Source: Candidatus Phycosocius spiralis
GTDB lineage: Bacteria > Pseudomonadota > Alphaproteobacteria > Caulobacterales > Aquidulcibacteraceae
Assembly: GCF_030158815.1 (NCBI RefSeq)
Contig: NZ_BPFZ01000014.1
Location: forward strand, 1 to 64,000
Reading direction: 5' to 3'
DNA: 64,000 bases
A program made the position numbers and the translations under genes. The notes beneath the pieces were generated by a model. It was not told the origin of the DNA. It saw only the letters and a program-made list of their open reading frames with translations, and made no database searches. Positions 34,514 to 44,833 of the stretch are shown here, piece after piece (position 1 is the first letter of the stretch; every line of letters begins with the position of its first letter).

Positions 34514-35827
34514 TTATACCCTCACGCCTATCAAATGCGTTTCCGTTCGGCTGGTGATATGCGCTTTGATCAAGCCACCAGCTTCGCCCCCCGTGATTTG
34601 AACTTCAGCGAAACTATTAAGCCGCCCGCGTCCATCACGTTCGAGTAAGACGGTTTGGGTAGTGCCAATCTGGCGATCGAGATAGCGAGTAAGGACCGAA
34701 TGACCCTTTTGACGTAACGCAGCGGCGCGGGCTTTAATGGTGGTTGGTGCGATCTGAGGCATGTGCGCCGCTGGTGTTTGTGGGCGTGGGGAATAAGGAA
34801 ATACATGCAAAAAAGTTAAATCCATCTCATCAACTAAGGAGAGCGTGTCGGCAAAATGGTCTTCTGTTTCGGTTGGAAAACCTGCAATTAAATCCGCACC
34901 AAACACGATCTCAGGGCGGATGCTGCGCAACCTTCGCGCCAATTGTATGGCGTCTGCGCGGCTGTGGCGACGTTTCATCCGCTTCAAGATTAGGTCTGAA
35001 CCATGTTGAAGGGAAAGATGCATGTGAGGCATCATGCGTTCTTCATCGGCGAATAAGCGGAAAAGGGTTTCGTCAATCTCAACCGCATCAAGCGAGGAGA
35101 GCCGCAACCGGTTTAGATCAGGTACTAACTTTAAAATGCGCTGCACCAAATCGCCCAAACTGGGCTGACCGGGCAAATCAGCCCCCCACGAGGTCATGTC
35201 CACGCCCGAAAGCACTACTTCGGGGACACCTTTGGCCACAAGGCGATCAATCATCGCCACCACTTCACCTGCCGGAACCGAGCGCGAGTTGCCCCGACCG
35301 AATGGAATGATACAAAAGGTGCAGCGATGGTCACATCCGTTTTGCACCTGTACATAGGCCCGTGCACGGTCTTGCACGCCATCGATCAAATGACCGGCTG
35401 TTTCGTGCACACTCATGATGTCATTAACCACAACCCGCTCAGCCTTACCGCCGGCTAAATCCATAAAAGTTTGGGGCGAAGTTTTTTCGCCATTACCGAT
35501 GACATGATCCACTTCAGGCATAACCGCAAACATCGCAGGATCAATTTGGGCTGCACAACCCGTGACCACAATTGTGGCGTCGGGTTTATCTTTTTTAGCC
35601 CGGCGGATGGTCTGACGGGCTTGGCGCACCGCTTCAGCTGTCACCGCGCAAGTATTGATCAAGATCACATCACAGAGACCGGCCGTTTGCGCCAAACCAC
35701 GCATGGCTTCTGATTCATAAAGATTCAGTCGACAGCCCAAAGTAATGGTTTCAATGGATCCCGGTAAGGCTTGGTTCAAACACATGCTATCATGAAAGGG
35801 TAGAACCAGCAGGTCAGTTTGGGTCAT
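34514..35827 (-). CDS. mtaB: tRNA t6A37 methylthiotransferase MtaB
   Basis: The 437-residue radical-SAM enzyme adds a methylthio group to t6A37 in ANN-decoding tRNAs. The N-terminal UPF0004 domain starts with ITLGCRLNLYESEAM, and the radical-SAM cluster motif is CDHRCTFC (CxxxCxxC). A C-terminal TRAM-like segment follows. The extra residues before the conserved start mean the ATG may lie 14 codons later. The order of Cys residues fits MtaB rather than MiaB or RimO. Confidence 0.92.
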   Translation of the reverse strand: MTQTDLLVLPFHDSMCLNQALPGSIETITLGCRLNLYESEAMRGLAQTAGLCDVILINTCAVTAEAVRQARQTIRRAKKDKPDATIVVTGCAAQIDPAMFAVMPEVDHVIGNGEKTSPQTFMDLAGGKAERVVVNDIMSVHETAGHLIDGVQDRARAYVQVQNGCDHRCTFCIIPFGRGNSRSVPAGEVVAMIDRLVAKGVPEVVLSGVDMTSWGADLPGQPSLGDLVQRILKLVPDLNRLRLSSLDAVEIDETLFRLFADEERMMPHMHLSLQHGSDLILKRMKRRHSRADAIQLARRLRSIRPEIVFGADLIAGFPTETEDHFADTLSLVDEMDLTFLHVFPYSPRPQTPAAHMPQIAPTTIKARAAALRQKGHSVLTRYLDRQIGTTQTVLLERDGRGRLNSFAEVQITGGEAGGLIKAHITSRTETHLIGVRV

Positions 35828-35949
35828 GGCGGGTACGTGTATGCTTTCTTTCAGCGTCGCCTGATAACAAGCTATTGCTTAGGGGAGATGGTGTGCCAAT
35901 ATCACAAATGATTGGCAGATGCAGCGCCTTTTGTAGGAGAATAGACCCC

Positions 35950-36162
35950 ATGTTCGGTATGGAATGGAATCAAGGGATGACAATGGGCTATCTTGTGGCG
36001 TTAGTCCTGGCGCTATGGGCCATTTTTAACATTCTCCAAAATGAGTATACGGGCCCATTCGGGAAAGCTTTTTGGTCTGTGTTGGTGCTATGCGTACCAT
36101 TTCTTGGCTTTATCAGTTGGTTGTTGCTTGGACCAAAAGCTACAAAAAATCGCATCGGCTAA
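35950..36162 (+). CDS. Small membrane protein with a PLD-nuclease N-terminal-like fold
   Basis: The 70-residue product has two hydrophobic helices (YLVALVLALWAIFNIL and FWSVLVLCVPFLGFISWLLLGP), the layout of the phospholipase-D-nuclease N-terminal (PLDc_N) family of small membrane proteins. GGAGA lies about eleven bases before the ATG; a second start nine or eleven codons in has AAGGGA and is equally possible. Function is unknown. It precedes the TauE gene by 94 bases. Confidence 0.6.
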   Translation: MFGMEWNQGMTMGYLVALVLALWAIFNILQNEYTGPFGKAFWSVLVLCVPFLGFISWLLLGPKATKNRIG

Positions 36163-36256
36163 TCAACTGGACCAAGCCTTACTGTAATTGTGAAACGCCG
36201 GTGTAGAAACACCGTGCGACGCAGCCTATGGTGCGCGCATCCAAAAGGTGGCGTCT

Positions 36257-37195
36257 ATGCAAGTCTATCTGCCCATCGCGGAAATGGCCGTAAGCCCGTG
36301 GCTGATGGCCGCAATAGGGCTGATTGTCGGCTGCCTCTCAGGTTTTTTTGGTGTAGGTGGCGGGTTTTTGATGACGCCACTTTTAATGTTGATCGGTATC
36401 CCTGCACCGGTTGCAGTTGCAGCTGGCGCTAATTTAGCGGCAGCATCTTCCATGTCTTCGGTCTTAGGCCAATTTGAACGGCGCGGTGTGGATTTACGCT
36501 TGGGATTAGTCATATCTATAGGCGGTATAATTGGGGTTAGCGTTGGTACCTTGTTATTTGGATGGCTCAAATCCGTTGGTGCCGCAGAAGCAACTGTGCG
36601 GATCGCTTATGCGCTTTTATTGGGCACTTTGGGGTCAAGCCTGATTTGGGAAAGCTTCCAGGCGATGACGAAGGCGCGGCGGCGTGTTTCTAGCGAGGAT
36701 GGCCCTGTTCACATTGCACGCCTAACACGGGATCGATCAAGCCGCCTGCCGTTTCAAATGCGGTTTCCGCGCTCCAGATTGGTGATCAGCATTATTCCGC
36801 CCTTAGTGATAGGTATTGGGGTAGGCATTTTGTCGGCGATCATGGGCGTCGGTGGCGGATTCATCCTTATTCCCGCATTGGTCTATATCATTCGCATGCC
36901 GGCGAATTTGGTTGTCGGAACTTCAACCTTTCAAGTTTTGATTACCGCCTGTGCGACAACTTTTGTTCAAGCGGTGGTCAATGGCAGCCTTGACATCGTG
37001 CTATCGGCCTTATTGATCGTGGGCGGCGTGATTGGCGCGCAGTTTGGCCTTATCCTTGGCCGCAAGCTCAAGGGTGAGCATTTACGGGCTCTATTGGGGG
37101 CTATGGTTGTTTTGGTTGCTGTGCGATTGGCCGCCGATTTGATTTTTATGCCGAGAAATCTGTATGAGCTTTCCTCCCCTGGGGGTGGCTTATGA
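36257..37195 (+). CDS. TauE/SafE family sulfite or sulfonate exporter-like permease
   Basis: The 312-residue product has about eight membrane helices with the repeated TauE/SafE glycine motif: GCLSGFFGVGGGFLMTPLL in the first half and GILSAIMGVGGGFILIPAL in the second. The ATG used has AAGG upstream; a GTG three codons earlier is less likely. Members export sulfite, sulfoacetate or similar anions. It overlaps the TIGR02186 gene by four bases, so the two are co-translated. Confidence 0.88.
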   Translation: MQVYLPIAEMAVSPWLMAAIGLIVGCLSGFFGVGGGFLMTPLLMLIGIPAPVAVAAGANLAAASSMSSVLGQFERRGVDLRLGLVISIGGIIGVSVGTLLFGWLKSVGAAEATVRIAYALLLGTLGSSLIWESFQAMTKARRRVSSEDGPVHIARLTRDRSSRLPFQMRFPRSRLVISIIPPLVIGIGVGILSAIMGVGGGFILIPALVYIIRMPANLVVGTSTFQVLITACATTFVQAVVNGSLDIVLSALLIVGGVIGAQFGLILGRKLKGEHLRALLGAMVVLVAVRLAADLIFMPRNLYELSSPGGGL

Positions 37196-37971
37196 GCCGC
37201 TATTTCTTCGTTTGGGGGCTCGTGTTGATGTTATTGGCCCTACCCTTATCCGTCACCCCCGCCCGGGCACAACGAACCCAAGTTGCAGCAGCCTTGGTCG
37301 ATAATGCTGTTTTGGTCACCTCCAGCTTTACAGGGGCAAAAGTGACAATTTTTGGCTCCGTTCGCGCCGGAGCCATAGGCCAAACCGATATTGTGGTTGC
37401 GGTGCGTGGCCCAGATCGACCAGCTTGGATCGGTAAGCGCAAGCGCAGCGCTGGGCTTTGGATAGGGGAAGATCGCATCTATTTCGCTGCTGCACCGACT
37501 TTTTTTGGTATAGCTAGTGCAAGGCCTCTCGAAGAAATTGCCCCAAGCGATACTTTGTCGCTCTATGGTCTTCGTCCCAAAGGTCAATTGGACATCGCCA
37601 AAATCAGTATCAACTCTCCCTTGCGAGATAGTTTGGTGGACGCATTTGTGGCCCAGCGCCAGCGCGAGAAATTATATCTTGATGATGCAAATGGGGTTCA
37701 GTTACTCAAAGGCGGCTTATTTCGGGCTGACATCATGATGCCTGACCGTACGCCGCCTGGACTTTATACGGCCAAAGTTATGGTGTTTCGTAATGGTCGT
37801 CCGGCCCAATCCACTTTGACAAGCTTGGTGGTGACGAAAGTAGGGGCCGAGCGCGCTCTATTTGAATTCGCTCGAGATTATGCTATGATCAATGGATTAG
37901 TAGGCGTTTGTATGGCGCTTCTGGCAGGCATAGTCGCTGCGAATGTATTTCGACGTTTTGTACCAAATTAG
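37192..37971 (+). CDS. TIGR02186 family membrane protein
   Basis: The 259-residue product has a signal peptide (MSRYFFVWGLVLMLLALPLSV...ARAQ), a large extracytoplasmic part and one C-terminal helix (LVGVCMALLAGIVAANVF). The pattern VTSSFTGAKVTIFGSV followed by a PRPAWIGKRKRSAGLWI-like segment is that of the TIGR02186 family, found next to TauE-like permeases in alphaproteobacteria. The ATGA overlap with the permease gene says they act together, probably as a permease-accessory pair. Chemistry is unknown. Confidence 0.78.
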   Translation: MSRYFFVWGLVLMLLALPLSVTPARAQRTQVAAALVDNAVLVTSSFTGAKVTIFGSVRAGAIGQTDIVVAVRGPDRPAWIGKRKRSAGLWIGEDRIYFAAAPTFFGIASARPLEEIAPSDTLSLYGLRPKGQLDIAKISINSPLRDSLVDAFVAQRQREKLYLDDANGVQLLKGGLFRADIMMPDRTPPGLYTAKVMVFRNGRPAQSTLTSLVVTKVGAERALFEFARDYAMINGLVGVCMALLAGIVAANVFRRFVPN

Positions 37972-38043
37972 TAATAAGTACTTTTACCAACTCATTGTAC
38001 CTAGCTAAGTTAACATCCGCCCCAATGGCGTGAGGAGATCGGC

Positions 38044-38511
38044 ATGCGCCGTCGCGATATTGCACCTATTGGGCCTTGGATCATTGGCATCCTTGGCCTT
38101 GTTCCTTTTTTTGGTACTTTGGCAGGCAGTATGCTCGCTACCGCCCCCTTAGATGGGGTCTCAACCACTTTGTTCTTTGCCTATGCGGGTGTCATTTTGT
38201 CTTTTCTAGGTGGCGCAAGATGGGGATTTGAGATCGGGGCTCGACCTGAGGCACCTGACTTCTTCACCCTATCCTTTTCCGTCATGCCAAGCTTGGTCGG
38301 TGCTATAGCCATGTTGAGCCAATATATAGCCCCACTCATCGGCTTGGCGCTTTTGGCTGGGGGATTTATGCTGATGTGGCTTTGGGATTTTGTCTCAAGC
38401 GGTGGCAGCACGCGGCGCTGGCCCTTATGGTATCAGCCCCTACGTACAATTCTCACACTAGGTGCCCTTGCGGCGCTTGGCGCAAAAGCTTGGTTAACCC
38501 TGCCAAACTGA
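38044..38511 (+). CDS. DUF3429 family membrane protein
   Basis: The 155-residue product has five hydrophobic segments. The FAYAGVILSFLGGARWGFE motif in the second to third segments is typical of DUF3429 inner-membrane proteins. Its role is unknown. It is convergent with the NAD-glutamate dehydrogenase gene, with five bases between the stops, and 72 bases after the TIGR02186 gene, so it could belong to the same transcript. Confidence 0.78.
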   Translation: MRRRDIAPIGPWIIGILGLVPFFGTLAGSMLATAPLDGVSTTLFFAYAGVILSFLGGARWGFEIGARPEAPDFFTLSFSVMPSLVGAIAMLSQYIAPLIGLALLAGGFMLMWLWDFVSSGGSTRRWPLWYQPLRTILTLGALAALGAKAWLTLPN

Positions 38512-38516
38512 TCGAT

Positions 38517-41500
38517 TTATGCTTTAGCGGTTTGGGTCAATTCTTTAAGCTGGTTATTGGCTATGGCCAGTTTAGCAAAGCTCCACCCACCTTGGCTGGC
38601 GCGAAGTTCAGCGAGTGCACCACTGGTACGACCAAGTTCAAGACCATTAAGGCGGGTCCAACTTTCCATCGCAGCCCTTGCCCAAGCGGCATCACTTCCC
38701 ATCAGGTTCATGGCCTTAACATGTTCGCACACACTGGCAGTTAAGGCGCTTTGTTCGCCCATAAACTCTTCGATCAAACGGCGTGTCGCTACCCGGTCCC
38801 AATGATCAGGGGTGGAGGTTTGGTTGGCCGCTGCACGGATTTCATCAAACCCGACACTGGCCCCTAACGCGTGATAAAGGCGGGCTACCCGATCCACCTG
38901 CATGGCCTTAGCGCTAGCAATATCCACAATATCAGTCGCAGAAGTCAGAGGCAGTAGGCAGGCAATGGATTTAGCCAATTGTGCTGGCGCGCCTGCCGCA
39001 ATCAAAATATCACATCGGCTAGCAAGGCGGGCTTTTTCAAAGGGAGAGACGACATCATCGATCAAGCCCGCTAAAGTCTGCACTCCATTCGCATAGGTAT
39101 CTACCAAATCACCTACCCGGCGTACCCCGGCGCCATCACCGCGACTGGCTTTGCGGGCGAGCCAAAAACTTTGTCGGCGCAGGACGGTCAAAATCTCCAA
39201 CATGAGGTCAAGCTGCACATTCGCAGGTATGATCAAGTCTAAGGCATTGACTGCCTCAATGGCTTGATCGAGCCCGAAAATTGCGCGAGCAGCGGCAAAA
39301 GCCCGCGCGATTGAGCCTGTGTCAGCCGCTGCACTTTCGCGCACCCGGTCCATAAAGCATGCCCCACCCAAATCGACCATTTTGTTGGATAGGACAGTTG
39401 CGATGATCTCACGTCGCAAGCGGTGATTGGCCATTGCCTCCTTGAACTGACGACAGCCTTCTGGAAAATACTGTACCAACGTCTCTTCAAACCAAGGGTC
39501 GTCTGGGGCGTCTGAGGCAATGAGATCATCAAACAATGCCAATTTTCCATAGGCCGTCAGCACCGATAATTCTGGCCGGGTTAAGCCCATTTGATTGGCG
39601 CGGCGGGCTCTAAACTCTTCTGTCGTGGGCAGAAATTCAACTTTGCGTGCCAAGCGGCCACTAGCTTCTAAGTGTTCTATGAAGCGTTCGTGGGCATCCA
39701 AATCCTGGCGTGCGGTAGCTTCTTGCAGGCTGATGGCCAAGGTTTGGGAATAATTATGCGCCAAGACGTGACGGGCGACATCGTCGGTCATTTGCGCCAA
39801 AAGTGTGTCGCGGGCTTCAAGCGTCATGGTCCCGGAGCGCACCAGACCCGTCAGCAAAATCTTTATATTGACCTCATGGTCAGAACTATCGACTCCAGCG
39901 GAATTATCGATCGCATCCGTGTTGAGGCGCACACCATTGTGCGCAGCGGCAATGCGCCCTCTTTGGGTTAAGCCTAAATTGGCCCCTTCGCCAATGACTT
40001 TACAGCGTAATTCTTCGCCATCAACTCGAATAATATCGTTGGCCTTATCCCCGGCGTCATTATGGCTTTCACTGCGCGCCTTCACATAAGTGCCAATCCC
40101 ACCAAACCACAAAAGGTCGCAGGGTGCTTTGAGGAGGGCATGCATGATATCCGTGGGAGAGGCTTGATCGCCTTCAAGTCCAGTTAAGGACTTAAGCTGA
40201 GGCGATAATGGGATCGACTTGGCGCTGCGCGAATAGACCCCTCCTCCTGGCGAGATGAGCTTGGCATTATAATCGGCCCAAGATGAACGCGGCAGGGCAA
40301 ACAAGCGTGCGCGTTCTTTAAAGCTTTTGGCTAAATCAGGCTGTGGATCGATGAAAATATCGCGATGATCAAAGGCGGCTACCAATTTGATTTGTTGCGA
40401 CAACAACATGGCATTGCCAAATACATCGCCCGACATATCACCGACGCCAATGACGCTAAAGGGTTGCGTTTGGGTATCATGCCCGATCTCACGGAAGTGT
40501 CGCTTAACAGCTTCCCAGCCACCCCGCGCCGTAATGCCCATTTTTTTATGATCATAACCAACCGAGCCACCAGATGCAAAAGCATCGCCCAACCAATGGC
40601 TATATTCTGCACTGATGCCATTAGCTATATCAGAAAATGTGGCTGTACCCTTATCGGCTGCTACCACCAAATAGGGGTCATCGCTATCCCAGCGCACCAC
40701 ATTTTTGGGTGGAACAATTGTTCCGTCGCCAGCTATATTATCGGTCAAGTCTAACAGACCACGCAAAAAGGTCTTATAGGCTTCAATGGCAGTGGATTGG
40801 ATGTCATCGCGGCTGCTGCCTTGTGGTAAAGTTTTAGGGTAGAATGCGCCTTTTGAGCCCACGGGGACAATGACTGCATTCTTGACCTGTTGGGCCTTCA
40901 CAAGGCCCAAAACCTCGGTACGAAAATCATCGCGGCGGTCCGACCAACGAAGGCCGCCACGCGCCACTGGTCCAAAGCGCAAATGCGCGCCTTCCACTTG
41001 CGGCGACCAGATCCAGATTTCGCGATAAGGCTTTGGATCGGGAACATCTTCAAGTTCACGGGTGGCAATTTTAAAGCTCATGTAGGATTTGTGCGCACCG
41101 TGTGTGTCTGGTTGATAATAATTGGTCCGCACCATGGCCATCACTAGATCAGCCAAACGCCGCAAAACACGGTCGGCATCAAGGCTTGGCACATGATCTA
41201 ACATGTTTTTGATCGCGGCCATTTGCGCTTTGGCAGCACTTTCACGGGTTTTTTTGGTGCCAAAGTCTGGATCAAATCGGATCGTAAATAATGTGAGAAT
41301 AGCACGCGTAATATCAGGATAATCGCCAACAGCTTGTTGCTGAACCCCTTCTGAGGGGTCAAGACCCGTTTGACCACGCCAACGCGCCAATGCGCGCACC
41401 AAGGCCGCCTCTCGCCAAGAAACACCCAATTTGAGAATCAGGCGGTTGAATCCATCGTTTTCGGCTTGCCCAGCCCATATGGCCGCTACCGCCTGTTCAA

Positions 41501-43391
41501 ATGAACCTTCAACAACTTTAAAGTCTAAAGGCTGGTTATTGGCTATGTGCATTGAAACATCTTGCACCCACATGCTCTCTTGCTGGTCATTTACCGAGCG
41601 CATGATGCAATGGGGGGTTTCACTTTCTACATAAAGGCCCATGCTTTCAAAGATTGGAACGGCTGCTGAAAGTGGGGTTGGATTGCCGGCTTTATAAAGT
41701 TTGGCCCGCAGGACATTATCGTGATCGCCTGGCCGTCGATAGGCGCGAACCCTTACTTCGTCACCCTTGATTTGGTCCAGCTCAACAATGTCGCGCAAGG
41801 CTTCTTCAGCCCCGAATCTTTCCTTATAGCCCGCAGGTATGCCGCCCAGATAACGTCGATAAGCATGGGATTTGCCCTCTCCCGCCACTTCTAGGCCATC
41901 CTCCCATGTGCGCGTAATTTCGGCGATCCGCTTTTCAAGCTCTTCCACATCCGGATTGGCGTGCTGATTGGCTGTGACGCCAATAATGTAATGAACCCGA
42001 GCTAAAGGAGCATCGCCAAATAAAGGATAATATGCCGATAATCGCCCGGCATAAGCTTCTGCCAACATGTCCCCAATTTTGGCTCGGACTTCAGAATTAT
42101 AGCGGTCACGTGGTACAAAAACCAAAATGGATAAAAAGCGATCGAAACGATCTTGTCTAACGAATAATTTGGTCCGTGGACGATCCATCAAATGCTGGAC
42201 CCCCAGCGCGATGCGTGCCAAGTCGGCCTCGTCGATCTGAAACAATTCATCACGTGGGTAGTTTTCAACGATGTTGCGCAGGCGTTTGTCATTATGGCTA
42301 CCTGGTACCAAGCCGGCGCGGGTGATCACACGCTCTGTTTTGATCCTAAGTAAAGGCACATCACGTACCATTTGATCGTAAGCTTCAGCGGTGAATAGAC
42401 CAACGAAACGATCTTCGCCCAACACTTCCCCATTCTCACCAAAGCGCTTAACGCCGATATAATCCATCACTGTGCGGCGGTGCACGCGTGATCGTAGATT
42501 AGATTTTGCCACGATAACGGGGGCAGGCTCTTCGATGTAAGCGCGCACAGCATCGCTTAGAACGGAAGGCTCATTAAGGCGGCGTAACACCATTCGTAAC
42601 GGATCGCGTAAGATACCCAGATTGAGGTCTTCGCGAATATCGGGCTCATCTTTGATCCAAGCCCCGTTTTTATCCCGCGGGTAATCATAAGAGCGCACAC
42701 CAAAAAACACAAAATGATCCGCCGTAAGCCATTTTAAAAATGCAATAGATTCAATAACTTCATCTGGTTTTGCACGGGTTTTGGCCACAGAGAGGGCTTG
42801 TATAGCACCACTCATACGCTGCTTCATGGCATGGAAATCGCCGACCGATAGACGGACATCTTGGAGTGTCTCGCGCACACCGGTTAAAAGAGCATCGCGC
42901 TTGGAAGGTGAAGTTGTAGGTAAATGCACTTGGATCAGCGATTCGTTCTGTGGCACGCCCCCCGGTACCCGCATGCCATCGCCATCGCGGCTGATCGCCA
43001 CAACTGGGTGGAACATCGCCCGCACATCCACACCTTGAGCTCCAATTTCCCCCATCACGCTATCAACTAGAAAGGGCATATCTGGACCACAAATTTCCAA
43101 GAGATCCCGTTTCAAAGGACGACCATCTGCACCCTTGGCTTCAACCAAACGAATATGTTGGGCATCGGCGCGCTTATGGGAGGTCCAACGCCAAAATCCA
43201 TCGGCCAAAGCAGCAAGATCTTCGGGGCTTAGCCCGGCGACATCATCGGTTGTTGCATCTTGGGCGATTTGGGTCAGAAAGGATTCAGCTGCGGCATCGA
43301 TATGCGCACCTGTTTTGAAACTGTCAAATGCCAGCGCCGCCAATATGAGATCATCGGGTGAAATGCGTCGATCGGTTGCGTCTACCGACAT
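38517..43391 (-). CDS. gdhZ: NAD-specific glutamate dehydrogenase, 180-kDa class
   Basis: The 1624-residue product is the large NAD-GDH class, with a long N-terminal regulatory part (about 700 residues, ACT-like segments), the catalytic core in the middle and a C-terminal helical part. Core motifs are ARGGLRWSDRRDDFRTE and VPVGSKGAF with the catalytic Lys, and later GGIGTYVKA. It oxidises glutamate to 2-oxoglutarate and ammonia. In Caulobacter crescentus the counterpart GdhZ also affects cell division through FtsZ. A perfect AAGGAGG ribosome site lies six bases before the ATG. It stands alone on its strand. Confidence 0.95.
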   Translation of the reverse strand: MSVDATDRRISPDDLILAALAFDSFKTGAHIDAAAESFLTQIAQDATTDDVAGLSPEDLAALADGFWRWTSHKRADAQHIRLVEAKGADGRPLKRDLLEICGPDMPFLVDSVMGEIGAQGVDVRAMFHPVVAISRDGDGMRVPGGVPQNESLIQVHLPTTSPSKRDALLTGVRETLQDVRLSVGDFHAMKQRMSGAIQALSVAKTRAKPDEVIESIAFLKWLTADHFVFFGVRSYDYPRDKNGAWIKDEPDIREDLNLGILRDPLRMVLRRLNEPSVLSDAVRAYIEEPAPVIVAKSNLRSRVHRRTVMDYIGVKRFGENGEVLGEDRFVGLFTAEAYDQMVRDVPLLRIKTERVITRAGLVPGSHNDKRLRNIVENYPRDELFQIDEADLARIALGVQHLMDRPRTKLFVRQDRFDRFLSILVFVPRDRYNSEVRAKIGDMLAEAYAGRLSAYYPLFGDAPLARVHYIIGVTANQHANPDVEELEKRIAEITRTWEDGLEVAGEGKSHAYRRYLGGIPAGYKERFGAEEALRDIVELDQIKGDEVRVRAYRRPGDHDNVLRAKLYKAGNPTPLSAAVPIFESMGLYVESETPHCIMRSVNDQQESMWVQDVSMHIANNQPLDFKVVEGSFEQAVAAIWAGQAENDGFNRLILKLGVSWREAALVRALARWRGQTGLDPSEGVQQQAVGDYPDITRAILTLFTIRFDPDFGTKKTRESAAKAQMAAIKNMLDHVPSLDADRVLRRLADLVMAMVRTNYYQPDTHGAHKSYMSFKIATRELEDVPDPKPYREIWIWSPQVEGAHLRFGPVARGGLRWSDRRDDFRTEVLGLVKAQQVKNAVIVPVGSKGAFYPKTLPQGSSRDDIQSTAIEAYKTFLRGLLDLTDNIAGDGTIVPPKNVVRWDSDDPYLVVAADKGTATFSDIANGISAEYSHWLGDAFASGGSVGYDHKKMGITARGGWEAVKRHFREIGHDTQTQPFSVIGVGDMSGDVFGNAMLLSQQIKLVAAFDHRDIFIDPQPDLAKSFKERARLFALPRSSWADYNAKLISPGGGVYSRSAKSIPLSPQLKSLTGLEGDQASPTDIMHALLKAPCDLLWFGGIGTYVKARSESHNDAGDKANDIIRVDGEELRCKVIGEGANLGLTQRGRIAAAHNGVRLNTDAIDNSAGVDSSDHEVNIKILLTGLVRSGTMTLEARDTLLAQMTDDVARHVLAHNYSQTLAISLQEATARQDLDAHERFIEHLEASGRLARKVEFLPTTEEFRARRANQMGLTRPELSVLTAYGKLALFDDLIASDAPDDPWFEETLVQYFPEGCRQFKEAMANHRLRREIIATVLSNKMVDLGGACFMDRVRESAAADTGSIARAFAAARAIFGLDQAIEAVNALDLIIPANVQLDLMLEILTVLRRQSFWLARKASRGDGAGVRRVGDLVDTYANGVQTLAGLIDDVVSPFEKARLASRCDILIAAGAPAQLAKSIACLLPLTSATDIVDIASAKAMQVDRVARLYHALGASVGFDEIRAAANQTSTPDHWDRVATRRLIEEFMGEQSALTASVCEHVKAMNLMGSDAAWARAAMESWTRLNGLELGRTSGALAELRASQGGWSFAKLAIANNQLKELTQTAKA

Positions 43392-43542
43392 GGTTATCCT
43401 CCTTGTCCAATTATGGACTATTGATCACCCCGGACCACGTATACTGGGCTACAATGGCCTTGTTCGTTGTGTGAACTCATGCGTGTCTTTGCGTGTCTGT
43501 CCAACATTTTAATGGTTGAATAGGCCGATTAATCTCAGGGAT

Positions 43543-44700
43543 TTATAATGGTGTGGTGTGCGGTGATGGTGGATCATCTTTCAAAGATGTGGTTGCTTTC
43601 TTAACTTTGCGCTTGAAGGGTGCTGATTGATCATGTGGCTTGCCTGCTTTGGTTTCACCATCAATATCGGGATTCCCATTGTTGGACAGCATGACGGCAA
43701 TCCAACGCGTAGCTGGAAATTGCGCAAGAATGATCATCAACATAACAGTCAAGGGAACGGCCAAGAACATTCCAGGGCCGCCCCATAATTTGCCCCAAAA
43801 GGCTAAAGATAGAAAAACCACCAGTACGGAAATATTCAAGCTGTCACCAGTCATGCGTGGCTGGATAATATTGCCGACCACAAACGCGATGCCTTGGGTG
43901 CCTGCCAATATGACCAAGGCTGGAATTGGGCTGGTAAACTGCACCAAGGCAAACAAGGTTGGTAACAGGCTGCCGGCCGCACCACCTAAAACCGGGATAT
44001 AGCTTAAAACAAAGATGATGGCTGCCCAAAACAAGCTATTTTCAAGCCCCACAACCGCAAACAAAGCCCAACTCGCAAAGGCAATCATTAAACCGGTGAC
44101 GGTTTGCACCCACAAATACTGCTCCATAGAGCGTGCAATCGCTTTGCCAATGGTAGCAGCGCGCGTGCGCTCTTGCAGATCAGGGAAAATTTCAGCGAGC
44201 TTGGCTGGCATACCAGCTTGTGCCGCAAATAAGCAGACCACATAAACAAGGACAAAAAGCGCGCGTCCGCCAAAGCTTTGCAGGGCGTCTGCCACACCTC
44301 TGAGCACCAAAGCGGGATCCAGATTAGAAAACAATTGCCCTAGTGTGGGTGGAGGCACTGAAAGTTTAAAAAATCCATAGAATTGAGCAATCACTTCATC
44401 AAGTCGGAGTTGATAATCACTGAGAGAATGTGAAAAAACAGCTGTATATTCAATAACTAAACCTATAATCGCGGCCGAACTCATAAAAACGATCAACACC
44501 GCTAAAGGGATTGAAGCCACGCGCGGCAGGAAGGGGAGGCGTCGGCTGAGCGAGTTCGCAAATGCATCAATGGTCAACCATAAAAAAATTGCCAATGCCA
44601 AAGGAGTCAAGAGATCGGCGAACCAATATAGCCCAGTGATGATTGCCGCAGCAGCCAGAATCTTGGCAGAAGCAGAGGTTTTGGAGTGTGCTTCGATCAT
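43543..44700 (-). CDS. AI-2E family (TqsA/PerM-like) transporter
   Basis: The 385-residue protein has about eight membrane helices: two pairs at the start (FADLLTPLALAIFLWLTIDA and IPLAVLIVFMSSAAIIGLVI), a soluble part, then the C-terminal helices with IFVLSYIPVLGGAAGSLLP, a family signature. The C terminus is basic and disordered. Members export small molecules or act as sodium antiporters; no cargo can be given. It is downstream of repeat copy B. Confidence 0.85.
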   Translation of the reverse strand: MIEAHSKTSASAKILAAAAIITGLYWFADLLTPLALAIFLWLTIDAFANSLSRRLPFLPRVASIPLAVLIVFMSSAAIIGLVIEYTAVFSHSLSDYQLRLDEVIAQFYGFFKLSVPPPTLGQLFSNLDPALVLRGVADALQSFGGRALFVLVYVVCLFAAQAGMPAKLAEIFPDLQERTRAATIGKAIARSMEQYLWVQTVTGLMIAFASWALFAVVGLENSLFWAAIIFVLSYIPVLGGAAGSLLPTLFALVQFTSPIPALVILAGTQGIAFVVGNIIQPRMTGDSLNISVLVVFLSLAFWGKLWGGPGMFLAVPLTVMLMIILAQFPATRWIAVMLSNNGNPDIDGETKAGKPHDQSAPFKRKVKKATTSLKDDPPSPHTTPL

Positions 44701-44833
44701 GCCTGCTAAAAGCCCTGACTTCGCTCCTAGGTCAAGCTTACAATGCGCAAAAGGCGGGTAGTGGAACGCTTATCAGCCTTTTATTCGTACAGAAGTGCGA
44801 CACTTGGGTTGGTAGAAAGGGTTCTGGGACACG

